Assembly: GCA_932294295.1 (NCBI GenBank)
Contig: OW028578.1
Coordinates: 33,685,185 to 33,749,184, forward strand
Reading direction: 5' to 3'
DNA: 64,000 nucleotides
Origin: Alitta virens
Taxonomy: Eukaryota > Annelida > Polychaeta > Phyllodocida > Nereididae
The notes below the pieces were generated by a model. That model worked only from the letters and a program-made list of their open reading frames with translations, was not told the DNA's origin and searched no databases. Positions 38,301-48,929 of the stretch are shown piece by piece (the first letter of the stretch is position 1; every line of letters begins with the position of its first letter). Both the position numbers and the translations under genes were made by a program.

Positions 38301-41300
38301 GCCAGCTTAAGCCAGACAGTTCTGTTTAGTGGCAGGTAGCATCATAAAGAAGAAGTTGTCTAGCTTTGTCTAGGTTCAATTTGACAGGCCGTTTTTAATG
38401 AAACTAACTGCATAATATATTATATTCATCTGCACGATGAAATCAAGTAAATCATATTGTCCTTACTATCATCATAATTAGCTATGTCACTGAAAGCTGT
38501 TCCTATATCATTCCCTCTCTCATCATCTCGATGGATGAACGTCAAGCCTCCGGTTGCTGCACCGAGAGCATCCATCCTTGTGTCCGCATCATCTGTGATG
38601 GCGATTGTGTGAACAGTGATATTTGAACTAATAACCTATGCAAGAAAAGCATGATCATTCAGCAATATCAAAAAGTGAATTTAAAATAGGCAAGCCTATA
38701 TATGGTATGTGACATCTTGTTTGAATATACTGACTTATTCTATTGCCAATCTTGTATTCTTTCGAATTATATTTATTTAAATTTTATCTTTTAATACAAA
38801 TGGTTTCCAGTGATAGACAACTGTTACCATTTCAAAATGTCTTCTATGATAATGATAATGATAGCTAATAAATAATCTTTTCTATGAAAATTAACCAATA
38901 TTCCTGTGCAATTAATGGTAATTCATCAAGACTTACAGTGGGGGCAGTTTCATTAATGTAAGGCCTACTGGTTTCTTTTCCATCTGAAATCAGGATGAAT
39001 TCTGCTCCTCTGGTTTTCTCAGGGTGTCTCTCAAGGACTTTCAAAGCCTCTACGAGTCCTGAAAGTAAAATATGAATAAAAATGTTTTTGGGGGGTTTAC
39101 AACCTGCAATCTGTCTTTGCCCGCGACCCTTGAATCTTCAGGGTCCCTGGAAACTGAAGTGACCTACTTTTACGATATTGCTACGTACTGCAAAGAATAG
39201 TGGATTTTCACAGAAGGTTCTCTGTATTTCCACCAGGTGGCTAAAACAGAATACTGCAATTCTATTGGCTAAAAAAGTTCCCGCCCTTGGCTGTGATTGG
39301 CTGAAGCAAGGTGCACCCAAGCAGCAGTATTTGTGGTGCATTTTAATGTATATTTGACACTTAATCATTTAGTTGATGTTTGTTATTTTTCTGAGAAAGT
39401 TATATTTATGGAATCAGTTAGTTATTACCAACTGTGTCTGAAAAGCAAAATGAGTAAGAAGAGGAGAGGAAAGACTTATGTCCTGCTGAATTCAGGGCTG
39501 TTCAGTGAAAAGACTCTATTGCTGACCGAACAAATTAGTCCAATGTTTGCCGCTCTAGAATGCTTTGCAAAGGGGGTATAATATCCTATTTTTCGTGATT
39601 TGCCTTCCTTGAACATAATTGACCAAGTTTGGAGGATCATAGGTCAAAATTACCTGGGTTAGTTGTGCCATTTTGGGAGTTGCTGTAAATGAGAATCAGT
39701 AGATGCTCGCAGTGCTTGCCCAATAATAATTGAAGTAAATATAGATGGCGCGGGCAGTTGACTTGTAGACAGACCTGCCATTACAGGGTGCGGCATAAAA
39801 ACTTGCACCTGCAGCTACTGCTACCTCTTTTGTTATTGCCTCAACTGACAGTGATCGAATGCAGCTGCAATCATGCACACGAAGTAATAATAGTCCTCAA
39901 TTATCTTTACAAATAAATTTTCTTGTTCCCTCAAGAATTATAGATAATATGGATCTAAATATAGCACATGCACATTTATCACACCTCCGGGTGATTTTCA
40001 CCTCAACCTTTGCCATACAAGCATTAGATTATGTCACTGATCATACAGATGCACCTTTTTTTACCTTTGCCACCAAAAATAGGGCAAGTAGATTCATTTT
40101 TAATAAGAAGGTAGAGCATTTACACCTTTGAGGCGGAAAGTGCCACTTTGGATTTTGGTCAATTTTTCTGTCTTTTCTGTTTAATTAACTGGCAAATCCT
40201 TTTGAAAATCATGTGATTATTTCCAGATTAGTTGTAGATTCAAAAAGTTCCTCTGGAATGCCATTATATTTCTCCATTTTAATTTCATGACTTCGCTGAA
40301 TCAAAACTGGGAACCAATCTGCTTATCATCTAATACCATGATATATATATGCACATATAAAAAACATTGAAGGAGGATTCTGTACAAATATTATATTTTC
40401 TGTGGCCTCAGAGGTGTAGTTCCTCGGAAATCTCTAATTTGTAAACTTTCTGCAACTAGAGACACCATGCAAGCAGACAGAATTTGACTTCTGTGGTGTG
40501 TGTCACTCAGAACAAGCTCTGCAGCATGAACCTTCTCAATCATTCAGATACTGATATTGTCTGACATTATAAGATCAAAAATATCACAATGACCAATTGC
40601 TCACATCCCTGAATAAATGTGGCAAAACTTTAAAAAGACTTCATAAGCATTAGAGTAACCTAGAGCTATCCCAAAAAAGGAGTTGCCTGCTGACTTAGTA
40701 ATGAACAACACGGACCTAAGAGTAAGAGCTCACATCAGTGTCTGCACCTGGTGGGCTAATTAGGACAGGCATGCACAGGGAAATGAGATGACAGATTAAA
40801 CATCCATACAACTCAGGCTTGCTCTGGAATGGAACCCTATACAGTGGGCTTCCACTGAGCTAGGCCCCCACCCCCGCCATCACTGTGGTTGCACATATTT
40901 TGGACATAGTATGAAAAGTTAAATTATGCCTTGTGCAATAGAGCTTGTCTTGAATAAAAATTACTATTTTAAACTCCTTTTTTACTCGTTCTCAAATGCT
41001 CACCTGCACCGATACTAGTAGATTCCTCAGGAGTCATCCCATCCACTATGTTACCCAATGCTTCTTTTCCAGCTCGGCTACTCGTCAAATTGCTGAGGGT
41101 TTCTGCAAACGTTGAAAATTTCACGATTCCTAAAGAGGTTTCCTGGGAGCTCTCTTCTCCTTTTATGTATTGGCTGAGACCCTGCAAACATATTGTATTG
41201 TATTGTATTGCATTGTCTCAGTACTATTACTCCAAAACTTTGTAATCTCAGTGGCAAACAGAGATGATGAGGCTTGGATTTCACATCATGGTACAAATTT

Positions 41301-44300
41301 ACATGTACTCCATGGGTGGGTCCAGTTTCCACTTCATGGCTAAAAATTATTGGTGCGGAATTTGCCATATTCTATGTCATTGACTTCAGATAGATGGATA
41401 GAAAGATAGATATGGGAAGTACAGCCCTCTAAGGCAAGTTCTTGCCAGGGTCGATTGAGAAAGAGGAGGAGTCCACCCATGTTTCACATTTACCCCATGT
41501 GTGGGATCTTTTTACTTGCCTCAGCATAGGCAATGAGTGCAAAGGCTGCCAACTTAATGTCTCATACGAACGACATCCAGCTGGGATGATGCTCACGAAG
41601 GGTGCCCGGGCCTGGGATTAAACCCGGGTCCTTCAGAGGAGTAGGCGAGTATTCCTACCGCTAGACCATCCAGCTATTGATTATGATACTTACCGCCTTA
41701 GCTTTGTTCAATCTATTATATTCCCTCATACTGGAAGACACATCTGCAATCATCACAACTCGTTTACTTCGCTGACGAACTACTTCGAACTTTGGTTTTG
41801 AAGAGTCTTTCGAACGATCCTTATCCATGTCCAGCTCAGCACGCAGCATCTGATGAATGAGTATTGAACATTCTTTTTCATCAGTTTACAATCTTCGGCA
41901 AAAAAAAAGTAATGGACCCATACATTCTGTATTCTTGACATTTAAAGTCATTAGCCGTTACCTATTTGAGGATGAATACATCAACATATGTGACAAAAGT
42001 ACTTACCTTACAAATTGTATTTTTATCAGCTGGGCTTGAGCAATTTCTGGTATCTCGAATTTCTTTAAAAGTAGGTAAAAATTATGTTTTATTTATATTA
42101 ATTTTGCAAATTTGAGAAAATAGGAGGGAAAAAGATTCAAAACAAAAAATTCTGGTCAAGATTACACTTCAAAATTCCTTGAATAGAATAAGAATATGAA
42201 GCGACCCCTAAAACTTTCCAACAGGTTTGTCAGTATTCGTTAAGTTCATGCATGTCATCATGATCATGAGTCATGATTAACTTCTTCCTGCATTTGCTTC
42301 TGATCTGTAGAGGTGCCGTGGCCCAGTGTATGTAAATTTTAATTGTCTCGAAAATAAAAAAATGTCAGCTATGTTGATTACTTCAAAAAGAAATTAAAGA
42401 CCATCTGCTCCAAGAAGTGTCCAGAAATACATAGATTTATGTTGTATCATACTATAAATAGAGTCTTCAATTACATAATGGACATACTCTGCTGACTTCA
42501 CGGTGCCACCCTTTGCAGGCTCGATCAAACTGGGTCACGACACCTTTATCCATCAAGAATTTACAGTGTACTGTCCTTTTTTATTTTATTTTTTATTTAT
42601 TTTTATTTTTATTTCCCCCCCCCCTTTTTTTTTTTTTTCATTATAAAAAAAATCCAAACTCACCATTAGTAAGCTCAGAATATGATCTAATTATCCCATA
42701 CTTCAGAATGAACCAAGTCTCCAGCATGACCTGCAATGAGCATTGTGCAGTCTCTCATATATCACTCAAAACATTGAAAACACATTCATAAATCACAAAT
42801 AGGGTAAAATACACAGACCAAAACTTTGGCAAAAACACTCGATAAAATATGCATCTGTGAGGTTGCCAAGAAGTTATGGTCGGTGGATAACACATATGTT
42901 TCATGAAATATTTTCCTCATATGTTTATGATATGTGGCAGGGACATCTTGTAATAAACACAAACAATCCAACTATTTTATGACATCGTCTAAATGAGACA
43001 TCGATGACTAGAATGATGAACAAGCAAAGGTCTCATTAAAAAAGAGACCTGTACCAGACTTGTGTGATCGCATATTATAATAGTCAATTATAGATAATGT
43101 CCAAAAAAGGTTTTGTAGGATAAGGAAAAAAAATACTCTTCTCTTAAGATGATAGAAAAACTTATATATATGTATGTACATAATAAAAGAAAAACAGAAA
43201 TCCCCCAGGGTTTGATTCATACCCTGGTTCCCCCAGCCATTCATAGCAGAACAATGCTTAGACCACTCAGCCACTATGAATAGCTCAATGTTTCTGGAAA
43301 TGTTCTGAGTGTATGTAAGTCATGTGCTGCTACAACTGAAAGAACCATGTGGCTTTGCAGTAAAATTTTATTCTTGCCAGTTCAATTATGTCTTAAACAT
43401 GTAATTATGCATTTTGAATGTGGTGAACAAGTACTTTTTGTCAAAATAAGTTGAAACTATGGTCATACAGCACTCCCCCAAACAGAGCTAGTATTCCTTA
43501 TAAGGTCAATCCTAATATGGGCATGCATTAACGTGATGACAAACTTTATCAGGCATGTCCTCAAAATTTAAAACTGATCTTAGAAGTACTCTTAAGCAGT
43601 AAGATATCTTTGAGGTATTCTATAGATTCAGATCGGGTACAAAAAGTGGCAGAAAATTATCATAGCCAAATTGGGAGGTCACGTGACCCATGATTATTGG
43701 AGTTTTTCTTCCAAGACTTCACGTGTGATTCTGGAACGGCAGGCAAACGTCATGATGAGCGTCTTCGAAGTGAATTTATGGATTGGCTGCATTAATGAAA
43801 ATTGATCATCCCATTGTTTAGCTTTCAGCTAATCGGCTTTAATTAGGTGTTTTCAGATCGAAAATAGACAAAATATGAGACACAAGTTCGCTAGCGTCAT
43901 TGCGAACGTCAAGAAAAGCGTCGCTCGATTCGAAACTTTTAAAAGCAATCTTACATTACAGACCATCAGTCCATGTTTTCAGATAGAAAATATACCAAAT
44001 ATTAAGTGAGATAGAGGCCAGAGATGAACGGCAATCAGGCGGCAAAAACCACTGTGCTGCCATAGACGTCCACGTCTGTGCTATATAAGTGTCCCACGCT
44101 GTGGCTTCAACTTCATATTAGCAAAGATAGGAAACTTGAAACTTGATGTCAAACTTTTCTGGAATGCTAAACTCTTGAGCCCAAGCATTGATTTAATCAC
44201 ATTTGATAAAATGGGAACTTTAGAAAATAACTCACTTTGCCCACATTTGTGTCGGATGCCCTATTTTCAACGTAACTAGCAGGAAGTAGAATAGCCCTGG

Positions 44301-47286
44301 CTGAGGTCGTACTGGTGCCTTTCACATACTTCTGGACCTCAGGCTCCTGGTTCGAAGCATCTCCAATGTTGACATAAATATTGGCCTTGCTCACAGTTTC
44401 TCCATTGGAAAAAATTGAATATGTGGCCCAAGAATTTGGAACTACAATAGTTATCTGGTTGAAATAAGCTTTACCTCTGAATAAGAAATAAAAACAAAGA
44501 AATTCCTTAATTTCAAGACTTTTTGCCAGCAATAATGAATTAATACCACAACATTAAGAGGTACATTTGCATTTATTGAAAATAATTTTCCATTCGGAAG
44601 TTGTGAGGAATGAAAGGTTTTGAGTAGCGCAAGTTCAAATTATTAAAGTTCCTATGTCTCTAGATTTAGCATAGGCAAATAATTATATAAACCAATGCTA
44701 CCCTCTCGTCTCATGATATTTTTTACCTTTACATGCTCATTTGTGCGCACCAATTTAATTTTAAGGTACAATAAATAATATAAACAATATGTTAACAAAC
44801 CTAGTGATGACGTCAAAATACTGAACAATTGGTGATAATGCAATTTCTATTGTGTTCCAATGTTTGATCTGGATTTTCTTTAAATGTATGATACATTTTT
44901 CGTAATTACCGCCTGATAGACTGACTAGCTGATACAATGAACAAAGTTAGTGTCTTGATTCAAACTAACTGATAAATTCTTAGAAATTTGGGATTTTTAC
45001 AGACAGTGCAGCTTTAAATTATTTGTAATGATGGCTCACTGTTGAAAACTGCAGCTTGACCATACACTGTGTGTCATCACCTCATAGCCAAGCAACTAAT
45101 TATGTACACGTTTTGCTCATTTACTCATCTAAAGTAAATTAATCAATTTCTAATATAATCTATAGGCAGCTTATGGTATATGGCCAATTGTGCCACGTGC
45201 GTTTTCCGTGCGTTTGGATAAACACATGGAAAACGCATGGTTTTTGCCTCATTATAATTAGCTAAAAACCATGCGTTTTCCATGCGTTTATCCGTCTCAT
45301 GGAAAATGCACGTGGCACATTTGGACATGTATTATGATCTAACCATAATAAAATAATCAGATGATTTGGGGGTTGATTTTACACAAGTTTTGTTCTGATA
45401 AGCAGGAAATTAAAAAAAAAATGGCCTGAACTAAAAACATATAAATCCATTTCTCTTGTATTCTTAAGAGATTTCTGAAGTCTATACACAGCCTTCCGGT
45501 TTTATCAATCATTTTGTTTTTACTGAGTAAACTAGCAAATAATGTCCATAATCAGGTTGCTTGGCTGTTAAGTGAGAGCACAAAGTGCATATGGTTTAAT
45601 GTCACAGGTAGCAGGGTTTTTAAAGCTCCACTGTCTGTCACAAATACTATTTTCTAAAACTTCATCAAATGATTATCAATCACCTTATTTGATCAAGGCA
45701 CACTTAATATGTGTGAGCTAATGAATCAAATGTTACATTGTAAATACAATAGAAATGGCATCATCACCCATTGTTGAGTATGGTGATATCATCACTTGGT
45801 TTGTTTACATATGAATACAAGTGAAAGTTTATTTATTTTATAGTGAGATAGTTAAACCAGCAAGGCTCTGGATGGTAGGTAATCAGTATTAAGAAGACGG
45901 TGAATTGAATGCAATAGATTTTGGCCACTGTCATACTGAGTGATAATCCAGCTGCTTTAAGTAGTTGTCTGGCTCAGTTTGGCTTGTAATAGATTGAACA
46001 TAAAATATGAGTTGCACTGTATTATCAAAATAATTCTTTGATGGACTGGTAACTAAAATATGTTTCTTTTTTGGAGAAAAGGGGTGTAACTTTTCATTTA
46101 CTAAAAATAGACTCACATCATTCAGTGATAGCATATATAGAATTACAGTTAAATTATCGGGAACACTCCTTTGGTTTTTTTACTGTTTACACATAGTTCA
46201 GCACTGCTGCTTGTCCAGCACCCCATGCAAGACATATATATGGAATTTTTGAAAAAACAAGTATGATATGGAAACAACTTGTTTATGTAGTAAACATTAA
46301 AGAAAGATTTGTAAATTTAACCTGGTGAAATAACTTTTGCTATGCATTAATAAAAAAGTACGATATTGAAAAATCTTGTTTATGTGGTAAACGTTAAAGA
46401 AATATTTGTAACTTTAAACTGGTGAAAGTACTTTTGCTATACCAATGCAACCGCTGTACCATGTCTAATTTAATACTCTGAAAACATAAATGGAACTGTT
46501 TGTGTGTTCGTAATTTGAATGTGTGAATTAAAGTTTACCCCAAAAGCAAGACAATTGATTGTGACCCAACAAAAAGGTGAAAAATGTTAACTTCATTCAG
46601 TAAATGGCTGTAAATCACAAAGCAATAATGAAATGGTGCATTGACTACATGGCCAATTGTGCCGCGTGCGTTTTCCATGCGTTTATCCAAACGCATGGAA
46701 AACGCATGGTTTTTGCCTCATGGTTTTTGCCTCATTATAATTAGCTAAAAACCATGCATTTTCCATGCGCCTATCCTTCTTATGGAAAAGGAACGTGGCA
46801 CATTTGGCCATGTACATCCAGTCTTTCTACATTGTTGAAACAAGACAAGACAAGATGAGATGAGATAAGATACAATAAGATAAGATGAGATGAGTAAAGA
46901 TGACATAACATAAAATAATGACAAGACAACATTAGATAAAGACAAGAAAAAACAATATCAGATGAAAATAATATGAGATAAGATTGGATGAAATGCATTT
47001 CGTAAACTTCATAATATAGTTTTTTTCGTCTTACTTACCCGGTAACGGAATACAGCTCTTCTGAAGCATGCGTCATTATCTTCTTCAGGTTTTCCACCAT
47101 TAATGGACCTCTTGTCTCAATTATTTCTTCTGAGATGCCCACGAGTACATTGTATCCATTTTCTACAATAGTTATATCCCACGGTTTGATCTTTTGCAGT
47201 CGCGCAAAGTCCGCTCTGGGAGTAACGGACTCAAAAACAACGAAGAGCAGCAGGAGAGCGAAAATAGGTTTTGTTGGTCCGTGCAT
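25868..47286 (-). CDS. CLCA-like secreted protein, gene B (complete, 877 aa)
   Basis: Eighteen exons, read right to left: 47039-47286, 44236-44476, 42664-42730, 42007-42062, 41694-41849, 41004-41181, 38937-39058, 38467-38635, 37361-37644, 36111-36288, 34848-34937, 33675-33766, 32770-32836, 32223-32330, 31628-31775, 30871-30947, 28582-28761, 25868-26040. They sum to 2634 nt, exactly 878 codons with TAA. The start is the first ATG of exon 1 and opens a signal peptide rich in Leu/Phe/Val (FALLLLFVVF). Residues about 30-186 form the CLCA N-terminal domain, 205-412 a VWA with intact MIDAS (D240, S242, S244, T311, D341), 413-649 the beta-sandwich region, 650-685 a linker, and 686-877 a VWA-like domain without MIDAS. 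Classical CLCAs are about 900-940 aa with HExxH and a C-terminal FnIII; this protein has neither. Confidence 0.88.
26106..28213. mobile_element. 2.1-kb foldback element in last intron of gene B
   Basis: The left arm (about 26106-26275) and right arm (about 28035-28213) are diverged inverted repeats: GGCAGGCGTAAAACTTTCAT against the reverse complement of ATGAAAGTGTAACGCCCGCC, then GGCCTAGTTGTGCC and GTTTTACAAAATTTGGAAAA in both. Inside the left half the motif around 'tgcacctacatgc' and 'atgcacttaccctaac' recurs several times (26150, 26310, 26630, 26790). No transposase frame seen. Confidence 0.65.
28826..28925. repeat. Short tandem duplication next to gene B exon 17
   Basis: Two diverged copies of about 50 bp, each with GACCAAT, TGATATTGGTAGGCAAT and a CATGTG/CACGAG stretch (starting near 28831 and 28883). 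They lie in the intron just upstream of exon 28582-28761. Confidence 0.6.
29028..29122. repeat. Perfect 40-bp inverted repeat with 15-nt spacer
   Basis: Arms 29028-29067 and 29083-29122 are exact reverse complements over 40 bases (CAATATGCAGTTTTACTGGC on the left outer part). The spacer is 29068-29082. It lies at the 5' junction of the truncated plus-strand LINE. Confidence 0.9.
29113..30262 (+). mobile_element. 5'-truncated LINE (RT and C-terminal part), different family
   Basis: On the plus strand, opposite to host gene B, in its intron between exons 16 and 17. The RT part has NGIRQGSIASPVLF and the catalytic SFAYADDMTLL, then a frameshift near 29359. A second frame (29356-30141, 261 codons) continues with LGNYVSYDL and a C-terminal region ending FFNELCSN. 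The 3' end has ATGAATAAATGATG and a short TA-repeat tail (30240-30268). Endonuclease is missing. A perfect 40-bp inverted repeat sits exactly at the 5' junction. Confidence 0.78.
30452..30619. mobile_element. Short foldback element with GTAGCCAG ends
   Basis: AGGGCCGTAGCCAGCATGAG at the left and CTTCTGGCTACAGCCCT at the right are inverted repeats. Such ends suggest a small hAT-like element. No clear target duplication. Confidence 0.55.
31095..31452. mobile_element. MITE, family 5, with perfect 29-bp terminal inverted repeats
   Basis: Ends 31095-31123 and 31424-31452 are exact reverse complements, beginning TCACCTCACAGCCCAGCGAC. In the intron between gene B exons 15 and 16. Confidence 0.85.
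31820..32090. mobile_element. Partial copy of the CAGGGG-ended element
   Basis: Shares CCTGAAATTCACAAA, CAGTTTTGTTTGGGAACG, CAGTTCAAGTTTAT and AAAGTAGGCCTGCATCCCCC with 25300-25658, plus a TA microsatellite (31898-31919). In the intron between gene B exons 14 and 15. Confidence 0.6.
32770..37644 (-). CDS. Gene B exons 9-13: beta-sandwich region
   Basis: Exons 37361-37644, 36111-36288, 34848-34937, 33675-33766 and 32770-32836. Strand blocks ILVDERIGRDTTF, AGSWNVRTQY, ILAFSFWGKDQIF, DNNPVTGAEV and DDGIYTREF are nearly the same in gene A. The first two resemble the CLCA post-VWA beta-sheet domain. Introns here are loaded with MITEs, including a 385-bp hAT-like element. Confidence 0.75.
32977..33250. 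mobile_element. MITE, family 3 (GCGGACCCAAATTTATG ends)
   Basis: Left end AGTATAGCGGACCCAAATTT and right end AATTTGGGTCCGCCTTACTG are inverted repeats. The interior has GTGACGTCACA as in the copy at 34370-34670. Confidence 0.75.
33851..34062 (+). mobile_element. SINE family 1 with perfect 12-bp target duplication
   Basis: A box TAGCTCAGAGGTAG and degraded B box GGTTGGATTCC. Flanked by CAGTCTTCTACA at 33851-33862 and 34051-34062, so the insertion is 33863-34050. In the gene B intron just upstream of exon 12. Confidence 0.85.
34361..34678. mobile_element. MITE, family 3, with 9-bp flanking duplication
   Basis: Ends AGTATTGCGGACCCAAATTT and AATTTGGGTCCGCTTTACTG. The flanks carry CAAGGTGGC on both sides (34361-34369 and 34670-34678), an 8-9 bp target duplication that points to a hAT-like or related transposase. 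In a gene B intron. Confidence 0.75.
35321..35721. mobile_element. hAT-like MITE with perfect 8-bp target duplication
   Basis: Element 35329-35713 (385 bp) starts TAGGGCTGTACACC and ends GGTGTACAGCCCTA. It is flanked on both sides by GTAGTCAC (35321-35328 and 35714-35721). Eight-base duplications with such ends are the mark of hAT transposases. The interior has ACGATACGATACGTATCACG, itself palindromic. No transposase is encoded. Confidence 0.85.
35809..36022. mobile_element. MITE, family 2, right end missing
   Basis: ACAGTTAGTTTCATAAAA followed by the same interior (GTGGCAGGTAGCATCATA, TAGCTTTGTCTAGG) as 38101-38412, but the terminal repeat at the right is absent. It lies just upstream (right-to-left reading: after) of gene B exon 10. 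Confidence 0.7.
36396..36614 (-). mobile_element. SINE family 2, internally deleted, GATA tail
   Basis: Shares ACACATTTACCCCATGG and TTACTTGCCTCAGCAGAGAC and the tail with GATAGATA repeats (36407-36440). The tRNA-like part between body and AGCTGC end is mostly gone. Next to gene B exon 10. Confidence 0.7.
36921..37093. repeat. 16-bp tandem repeat, about 11 copies
   Basis: Unit AATCATTGTTTGATGT with few variants (GATT, GATA). It lies in the gene B intron between exons 9 and 10. Confidence 0.9.
38101..38412. mobile_element. MITE, family 2
   Basis: Complete copy with ACAGTTAGTTTCATAAAA at the left and TTTTTAATGAAACTAACTG at the right. In the intron between gene B exons 8 and 9. Confidence 0.75.
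38467..41849 (-). CDS. Gene B exons 5-8: VWA domain with intact MIDAS
   Basis: Exons 41694-41849, 41004-41181, 38937-39058 and 38467-38635. MIDAS motif 1 reads DVSSS (D240, S242, S244), motif 2 is the Thr of STSIGAG (T311), and motif 3 is D341 of LISDGKE. The last exon gives VHTIAIT and a GGLTFIHRDDE segment. The exon borders match gene A to the codon. The long intron between exons 6 and 7 (39059-41003) holds a SINE copy and some anonymous AT-rich sequence. Confidence 0.85.
39059..40734. other. Gene B intron 6, left part
   Basis: About 1.7 kb of sequence without a supported exon or recognised repeat. Plus-strand frames at 39297-39581 and 39859-40131 show no domain. Confidence 0.5.
40735..40878 (-). 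mobile_element. SINE family 1, minus strand
   Basis: Read in reverse it gives GGGGCCTAGCTCAGTGGAAG, a degraded B box, and GTGCAGACACTGATG at the end. In the intron between gene B exons 6 and 7. Confidence 0.7.
41390..41678 (-). mobile_element. SINE family 2, complete
   Basis: In reverse: AGCTGGATGGTCTAGCGGTA (A box, Glu/Gly-tRNA-like), GACCCGGGTTTAATCCCAGG (B box), body and a TATCTATCTTTCTATCCATC tail. It ends 15 bp from exon 5 of gene B. Confidence 0.8.
42007..44476 (-). CDS. Gene B exons 2-4: pseudoprotease part of CLCA N-terminal domain
   Basis: Exon 2 (44236-44476) carries the CLCA-typical strand ITIVVPNSW. Exon 3 (42664-42730) carries ETWFILKYG at the place of HEWAHLRWG, so the zinc ligands and catalytic Glu are absent (residues 167-171 are ETWFI). 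Exon 4 (42007-42062) has only two cysteines, in NCSSPADKNTIC. In classical CLCAs a long cysteine-rich segment separates the HExxH block from the VWA; here it is reduced to this one exon of about 19 residues. Confidence 0.85.
42731..44235. other. Gene B intron 2
   Basis: AT-rich intron sequence, no SINE or MITE of the families listed here, no supported coding exon. Confidence 0.55.
44680..45018. mobile_element. MITE, family 4
   Basis: Same interior (AACCTAGTGATGACGTCA, AATGTTTGATCTGGATTTTC) and end ACAGACAGTGCAGCTTTAAA as the other copies. The left border is approximate. In intron 1 of gene B. Confidence 0.65.
45077..45575. mobile_element. MITE, family 5, carrying a nested family-1 MITE
   Basis: Left TCACCTCATAGCCAAGCAAC and right GGTTGCTTGGCTGTTAAGTG match the family-5 ends with substitutions. 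The family-1 MITE at 45179-45331 splits it. In intron 1 of gene B. Confidence 0.75.
45179..45331. mobile_element. Palindromic MITE, family 1, nested in another MITE
   Basis: Ends TGGCCAATTGTGCCACGTG and CACGTGGCACATTTGGACAT, with CATGGAAAACGCATGG inside. It is inserted at TA inside the family-5 element at 45077-45575. Confidence 0.75.
45616..45840. mobile_element. MITE, family 4, inverted partial copy
   Basis: Starts TTAAAGCTCCACTGTCTGTC and runs through TTGATCAAGGCACACTTAAT and ATCATCACTTGGTTTGTTTA, the reverse complement of the copy at 44680-45018. Confidence 0.65.
46646..46814. mobile_element. Palindromic MITE, family 1
   Basis: TA-CATGGCCAATTGTGCC at the left and GGCACATTTGGCCATG-TA at the right. 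A short internal duplication (ATGGTTTTTGCCTC twice) separates the arms. In intron 1 of gene B. Confidence 0.8.
46845..46995. repeat. Purine-rich GATAAGATGA tract
   Basis: Degenerate GACAA/GATGA/GATAA repeats directly after the family-1 MITE, about 45 bp before the donor of gene B exon 1. Confidence 0.7.
47039..47286 (-). CDS. Gene B exon 1: signal peptide and start of CLCA N-terminal domain
   Basis: The in-frame ATG is at 47286-47284; the frame is open upstream only through a GTG, so this ATG is chosen. A hydrophobic core (ALLLLFVVF) is followed by the family block ARLQKIKPW and ENGYNVLVGISEE, which matches the CLCA opening strand (NNGYEG-like). The exon ends in phase 2 with donor GTAAGT, the same phase as exon 1 of gene C. 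Confidence 0.85.
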
Positions 47287-48929
47287 GTTGGAACCTCTGA
47301 ATCCTTTCACAGAGATGATACAATGCCAACTAACTTAAGGTTAGTGTTGTAGAAAAAATTGGGTTATGCACGGCTGGCTTTGTAGCCAACTTCCCAATTC
47401 AGGAAGATACTTGGCATAAAGTTTGACATATATGAATGATACCACGCACACTTTTTTGCCTCTTTACAATTCATCACATGTCTTATACGTTAAAGTTAGC
47501 ATGTGGACCATCTATCTTAGTTTTTTTTAAAGTTTTTCAACTGTGCATTTAGGTGCCATAGACATTTAACTCTGACTTTATGTATTGCATGTGTACGAAA
47601 AGGTATGTCGGATGTAATTTAAGTCAACTTGACTGGAGTGAAAAAAATCCATAAAAACATACGAGGGGAAAAAACGTTTCATATGAAACAATCAAATAGG
47701 GTGAGTAGTTTCAATTTCCTGTCTACAGTTCTGTTTTGACGCATGTTTATCTTTTTTGCCCTCCTCTAAAATTATTAACCAAACTTTTTATATATATTTT
47801 TTTTTTGGCATACTACCCGCCCCCCCCCCCCCCCATAAGATCAAATAGCTATCCAGAACTTGGTAGCTGCAATTAAATGTATTTTATACTAATTTCAATT
47901 ATAGCATGATTATAAGTGTCACTTATTTTGTTGGTTATACATTGTATGATCATTAATCTGACACGTTGATCAACCTTTTGAAGTTACATAGTGTAATAAT
48001 CCACAGGAGTGACATGGCCACCAGACCACAAGAAATCGGCAAGATAAAACAAAATATATATAGGTACTGTGAAAATATTCCATTCGTGTACTGGGCACTA
48101 TTATGAACTTTGCCAGTTTTTACAGTTTGGGCGAATGGCACACAGCAATTACAAAGCAATTAAATCGCTTTTCATGCTTTTATTTGGCACCCTTGTCCGT
48201 GCTCCAAAGTTATTGTAAACAGTATATTTCTCCTTTCTCCTTAAAACATGCTTATAAATGTCACTACAACAGACCGTTACTATTTTAAGCCACATACCGG
48301 GCCTGGTAATATTTTTAAATAACATGTTCCTTGTTAACTTTTTTTTTTTTGGGTCAACCATACTTTCCTAAAATAGACCCAGCAGTAAATGACCAAGAAA
48401 TAGAAGAACCTAGATGCCATGTCAGGCGATGTTGAATTAGGGCTGCCAAAACCGACATAGAACATAGTATTACGTGCTGTCAAATAAACTTCAGTGTCAT
48501 TTCTATTTGACATGTAAATGTATTTACAAAAAACTGACACACAAAATGTTCTTTTTTATCTTCTTCATATTCTTGTTTTTCTTCTACATTTTTTTTCATA
48601 TTTGTCAGCATTCACCACGCACAGGTTGTATGTAACACAAAGTGGACTCTCAGCTATTCATGTCATCATTACATCTGTGTCTGCTTGTCATAAAACCAGA
48701 CCTCAGACTGGTCAGCTGACTGATACTATTTAAGACAAACCAAAAAACTCCATCTTCATTAAATATTAATATATTTCATTCCAGTCATTCGTTCAATAAA
48801 CATTTCCAAAATGACTTGGTCAACAGAATGCGCATATACACACATATTATATTATAGCGGATATACAATGAAAATTATTTGGACTTCATTAAGGTTTCAT
48901 TAAATCTGATACATACTCATAGCTTATCA
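47287..48929. other. Upstream region of gene B
   Basis: Contains the presumed promoter of gene B, but I see no clear TATA box or other promoter element. A C-run lies at 47819-47834. Confidence 0.45.

Noticed and set aside
39297..40131. Plus-strand frames in gene B intron 6
   Set aside because: No recognised domain or splice structure; consistent with chance.
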